Shown here in pieces: positions 6,201-7,328 of a stretch of DNA of 7,328 nt. The DNA is from Bacteroidota bacterium. Lineage in GTDB: Bacteria > Bacteroidota > Bacteroidia > NS11-12g > UBA955. The first letter of the stretch is position 1, and each line of letters begins with the position of its first letter. Both the position numbers and the translations under genes were made by a program. Location: contig VMCP01000124.1 of the NCBI GenBank assembly GCA_008081305.1, positions 1 through 7,328 of the forward strand, written 5' to 3'. Under the pieces are notes generated by a model. It worked only from the letters and a program-made list of their open reading frames with translations, ran no database searches and was not told the DNA's origin.

Positions 6201-7328
6201 CGTCTATTTGTTTGCCTTTCAAAGCCGTCGATACGGCAGTATCCATTAATCGCTCAGCGAAAGGTCTGGAATAGTCATTCAACTCTTCGATGCTCGATTG
6301 TAGTTCGTGTCTATCTGTGCTTTTCTTTAACAGACCCCTTAGAGCTTCAATACGTTGTTTTGCACCATTTATTTCACTGCCTGAAAGCAAGTTCGTGTTT
6401 TTTTCGATAAATCTCAACGTTGTGTAAATAATTTGCTCCCCTTCGTTTTGCGTTTCTCGCAACATGCGTTCGTCTAGATCTTCCTTTGCATTTTCCAGTC
6501 CACTCTTTAACATTTGTTCAACCTGATCATCAGTCAATCCTGAACTTGGTTGAATTTCTACTACCTGTTCTACTCCACTGCGCTTTTCCATTGCCTTCAC
6601 TTTCAACATACCATCGGCATTGAGAGCAAATTGAATTTCTATTTTGGGCAATCCCGCGGGCATGGCCGGTATTCCTTTCAAGTCAAACTCCCCCAATTTG
6701 CGGTTTTCAGAAACCAACTCGCGTTCTCCCTGATAGACCGACACCTTTAGATTTACTTGTCCATCCACAGAAGTGGTGTATTCACGAGCCACACGGCATG
6801 GGATTTTTGAGTTTCTTGGAATCAACACATCCATTAGTTGACCCGCTGTTTCAATTCCCAAGGACAAGGGCGTCACATCTAGGAGTAAAACATCTTTTCG
6901 ATTGCCGGCAAGGACATCTGCTTCAATTGCTGCACCCAATGCAACCACTTTATCGGGATTAATGCTATCGTTAATTGGTGTATTCCCAAATAATCCTTGA
7001 AGGGTCTTTTTAATTTCTGGGAACCTCGTACTTCCACCAACTAAAACCACTTCAGAAATTTCATTAGGTTCTAGCTCCGCATCTTTTAACGCTCTTTTCA
7101 CGGAAGCCCATGTTTTCCCAAGGATAGGTTGAGCTACCTCGACGATATTTTGATAATCCAGTTTTAAGGTTACCCCTTCATGGACAGACACAAATACTTC
7201 AGTTGGGTTTCCAGATAAAAAGACTTTTGCCTGTTCAGCTACCCATTTTAATGGCTTTCTATCTATTTCTATTTCTATTTCTTTCAGCTCATGAGTCATC
7301 CAATAGTCTACAATCGCCTCATCTTTAT
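6193..7328 (-). CDS. hscA: Fe-S assembly Hsp70 chaperone HscA (partial, 5' end missing)
   Basis: The C-terminal 377 residues of an Hsp70; the frame stays open to the right edge, so the Met at 7299 is internal and roughly 240 N-terminal residues lie outside. HscA uses ATP, with the J-protein HscB, to help pass iron-sulfur clusters from the scaffold IscU to target proteins. Visible parts are the end of the ATPase domain with EVVLVGGSTRFPEI (around 7010-7050), the linker DVLLLDVTPLSLGIET (around 6850-6893), the substrate-binding beta domain (IPCRVAREYTTSVDGQ, QGERELV, GIPAMPAGLPKIEI) and a helical lid. The tail FAERLMDTAVSTALKGKQIDDE closely matches the E. coli HscA ending (RRMDxxVxxALKGxxxDE) and differs from DnaK tails, which is the main reason for calling HscA. 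It is the first visible gene of the minus-strand cluster and overlaps the barrel gene by 8 bp. No iscU, hscB or fdx is visible; they could lie to the right. Confidence 0.92.
   Translation of the reverse strand, partial: KDEAIVDYWMTHELKEIEIEIDRKPLKWVAEQAKVFLSGNPTEVFVSVHEGVTLKLDYQNIVEVAQPILGKTWASVKRALKDAELEPNEISEVVLVGGSTRFPEIKKTLQGLFGNTPINDSINPDKVVALGAAIEADVLAGNRKDVLLLDVTPLSLGIETAGQLMDVLIPRNSKIPCRVAREYTTSVDGQVNLKVSVYQGERELVSENRKLGEFDLKGIPAMPAGLPKIEIQFALNADGMLKVKAMEKRSGVEQVVEIQPSSGLTDDQVEQMLKSGLENAKEDLDERMLRETQNEGEQIIYTTLRFIEKNTNLLSGSEINGAKQRIEALRGLLKKSTDRHELQSSIEELNDYSRPFAERLMDTAVSTALKGKQIDDE
7264..7281. repeat. Three tandem copies of hexamer TATTTC inside hscA
   Basis: Three perfect copies of a 6-bp unit lie in the hscA coding region. 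On the coding strand they read as GAAATA-type units and encode alternating Glu and Ile (EIEIEI) just before DRKPLKW, in a variable part of the ATPase domain. Gain or loss of one unit would keep the frame and change the protein by two residues. Confidence 0.7.

Noticed and set aside
6550..6750. Plus-strand 66-codon open frame inside hscA
   Set aside because: It is antisense to the highly conserved Hsp70 substrate-binding domain and is explained by it.
6193..7299. hscA as a complete 368-residue gene starting at the Met at 7299
   Set aside because: The frame remains open beyond that Met (KDEAIVDYW precedes it) and the product would lack most of the ATPase domain; the gene continues past the right edge.

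Overview
The window looks like a stretch of chromosome from a Bacteroidota bacterium, probably of the Flavobacteriia or Cytophagia type. It is AT-rich and densely coded. It carries a DUF4294 protein, a family I know mainly from Bacteroidota. Its Lgt has the GDGDWG form of the active-site motif, its FtsB/DivIC protein has the WMxFFD membrane segment, and it encodes a PorT-like outer-membrane barrel. I cannot name the genus. I see no RNA genes, insertion sequences, CRISPR arrays or integration sites, and no stretch of 300 bases without a gene.

Layout from left to right. A small septum-formation initiator (FtsB/DivIC-like) lies on the minus strand at 47-328. A 79-bp divergent intergenic region follows. 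Next is a plus-strand pair: a lipoprotein substrate-binding protein (408-1499) and a FecCD-type permease (1496-2437), overlapping by 4 bp. These are two of the three parts of a vitamin B12 or iron-siderophore type ABC importer. The ATPase gene is not next to them. The permease ends only 2 bp from the convergent end of a minus-strand cluster that fills the rest of the window.

Read in its own direction, the minus-strand cluster is hscA (5' end beyond the right edge), outer-membrane barrel protein, mtaB, lgt, DUF4294 protein. The junctions are an 8-bp overlap, a 31-bp gap, an 8-bp gap and a 52-bp overlap, so it reads as one operon. HscA is the specialised Hsp70 of iron-sulfur cluster assembly, and MtaB is a radical-SAM tRNA methylthiotransferase that needs two iron-sulfur clusters, so these two may be functionally linked. 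Lgt lipidates prolipoproteins, and the substrate-binding protein encoded convergently nearby would be one of its substrates.

Most of the content is conserved housekeeping genes, and I find no convincing undescribed system. The points most worth a second look are the importer without an ATPase, the unknown barrel protein tied to hscA by overlap, the long lgt/DUF4294 overlap, and the high share of non-ATG starts (four of seven visible starts).
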